Shown here: positions 13,192 through 13,997 of the stretch, in pieces | Position numbering within the stretch: the stretch's first letter is position 1 | How the letters are laid out: the number at the start of each line of letters is the position of its first letter | Assembly (NCBI GenBank): GCA_964493075.1 | Contig: CAZBNU010000095.1 | Span: forward strand, 1-13,997 | Length of the DNA stretch: 13,997 nucleotides | Reading direction: 5' to 3' | Source: SLFT01 sp964493075 | GTDB taxonomy: Bacteria > Hydrogenedentota > Hydrogenedentia > Hydrogenedentales > CAITNO01 | The notes under the pieces: model-generated | Seen by the model: the letters and a program-made list of their open reading frames with translations, nothing else | Told to the model about the DNA's origin: nothing | Database searches by the model: none | Made by a program: the position numbers and the translations under genes

Positions 13192-13997
13192 ATGAGTCAA
13201 GAAACCAAAAACACTATTGTCATTCTGGGACCCACCGCAAGCGGTAAGACCGCGCTTGCCGCCGGGCTGGCCGCCGTGCTGGACAGTGAAATCATGTCTG
13301 CTGACTCACGACAGGTCTACCGGGGACTGGACATTGGTTCCGGTAAAGACATTAAAGAATACTGTGTTGACGGGAAAAATATTCCCTATCACCTGATTGA
13401 TATTGTTGACCTGTTCACGGAATTCAGCGTTTTTCATTATCAACAGGCCTTTTATGCGGCCTATGAGGGTATACTGTCGCGCAACAAATTACCGATAATA
13501 GCGGGGGGGACGGGCATGTATCTGGATGCCGTCCTGTGCGGGTATCGTCTCGTGCCCACGCCGGAGAACCCGGCACTTCGCGAAAAACTGGCAGCCCTGG
13601 ATGACGACGCGCTGCGGTCCTATTTTTTGTCATTGCAAGATCACGCACATAACAAAACCGATATGGAAGACCGGAACCGACTGATACGTGCCATTGAGAT
13701 CGCCGAATATGCCAAAGACCATCCCGCGCCGCCTGCACCAAAAATAAACGCCCTGGTTCTCGGGATTGCCTGTGAACCGGATGCCCTTCGGCAGCGTATC
13801 GCCAGACGGCTGAAACAGCGCATGGACGATGGGTTAATCGAGGAAGTGGAGTGCCTTCACGCGAAGGGGTACTCTTGGGAACGACTGGAATTGCTGGGAC
13901 TGGAATACCGGTTTATTGCGGAATACCTGCAGGGGAAAATTAAAAGCAAAAACGACCTGTTCCAGCGCGCTCGGTGCCCAGCTTGCACGAATCCACC
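13192..13997 (+). CDS. miaA: tRNA dimethylallyltransferase, cut by right edge, possible frameshift
   Basis: 268 codons are visible. MiaA transfers a dimethylallyl group to A37 of tRNAs reading UNN codons. The P-loop is GPTASGKT (13-20). SADSRQVYRGLDIGSGKD (36-53) is the catalytic and DMAPP-binding segment, YHLID the conserved HHLID-like motif, and IAGGTGMYLDAVLCGY the tRNA-binding GGTGxY region. DRNRLIRAIEI and the LLGLEYR-like end also match the family (about 300 aa). From residue 260 the reading frame gives ARCPACTNPP, unlike the family's expected Ile/Thr-x-x-(F/Y)-A-K-R-Q-x-T-W region, so an indel near 13966-13970 is suspected. The Shine-Dalgarno sequence is weak. The gene is divergent from the serine protease, with 78 bp between starts. 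Confidence 0.93.
   Translation, partial: MSQETKNTIVILGPTASGKTALAAGLAAVLDSEIMSADSRQVYRGLDIGSGKDIKEYCVDGKNIPYHLIDIVDLFTEFSVFHYQQAFYAAYEGILSRNKLPIIAGGTGMYLDAVLCGYRLVPTPENPALREKLAALDDDALRSYFLSLQDHAHNKTDMEDRNRLIRAIEIAEYAKDHPAPPAPKINALVLGIACEPDALRQRIARRLKQRMDDGLIEEVECLHAKGYSWERLELLGLEYRFIAEYLQGKIKSKNDLFQRARCPACTNP

Noticed and set aside
11401..13200. One 599-residue frame reading through the second gap
   Set aside because: It crosses 100 placeholder N, its N-terminus precedes a clear signal peptide, and its last 31 residues fall on the promoter and leader of the prepilin-like gene.

Overview
The window looks like part of a scaffolded (two runs of exactly 100 N), moderately GC-rich bacterial genome, probably metagenome-derived. 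The gene content recalls PVC-like or Hydrogenedentota-type bacteria: a URO-D/corrinoid-methyltransferase-like protein, a sodium:solute symporter with a soluble tail, a PIG-L deacetylase with a TNGDIGHH motif, and a prepilin-like protein with a GFTLIE leader and a C-terminal H-x10-DG motif. This taxonomic reading is recalled family knowledge, not a search result.

Layout. Positions 1-4484 (minus strand) read as one cluster: family-2-like glycosyltransferase, then a 74-aa two-helix membrane protein whose stop overlaps (ATGA) the start of an SSS sodium:solute symporter, then a URO-D-family protein cut by the left edge just short of its C-terminus. Positions 4485-5010 hold no convincing gene, but carry two inverted-repeat elements with related ends (GGGAC-type cores beside A6 runs) and one copy of a dispersed hairpin repeat. 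Positions 5011-7181 (plus) are a tight three-gene operon: lipoprotein, PIG-L deacetylase (GTGA overlap) and SIMPL-like exported protein. Positions 7206-7360 are an 11-bp tandem repeat interrupted by the first gap. Positions 7364-8857 (minus) encode an RbsA/MglA-type sugar ABC ATPase with no permease or binding protein in view. Between it and dinB lie a second copy of the dispersed hairpin repeat and a different inverted-repeat element, plus possible operators. Positions 9143-10354 (plus) are dinB (DNA polymerase IV). It converges on a prepilin-like gene (10398-11396, minus), whose terminator is built into the dinB 3' end. After the second gap comes an exported trypsin-like serine protease (11597-13113, minus; C-terminus lost in the gap), divergent from miaA (13192 to right edge), whose last visible codons look frameshifted.

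How genes fit together. The left cluster combines Na+-driven uptake with a possible methyl- or decarboxyl-transfer enzyme. The central operon is an envelope/periplasmic set around a probable amino-sugar deacetylase. dinB and miaA are housekeeping genes between accessory exported proteins. I do not see a clear new multi-gene defence or mobile system. The less ordinary items are the coupled two-helix protein plus symporter, the lipoprotein/deacetylase/SIMPL operon, the three repeat families, the terminator embedded in dinB, and the probable miaA frameshift.
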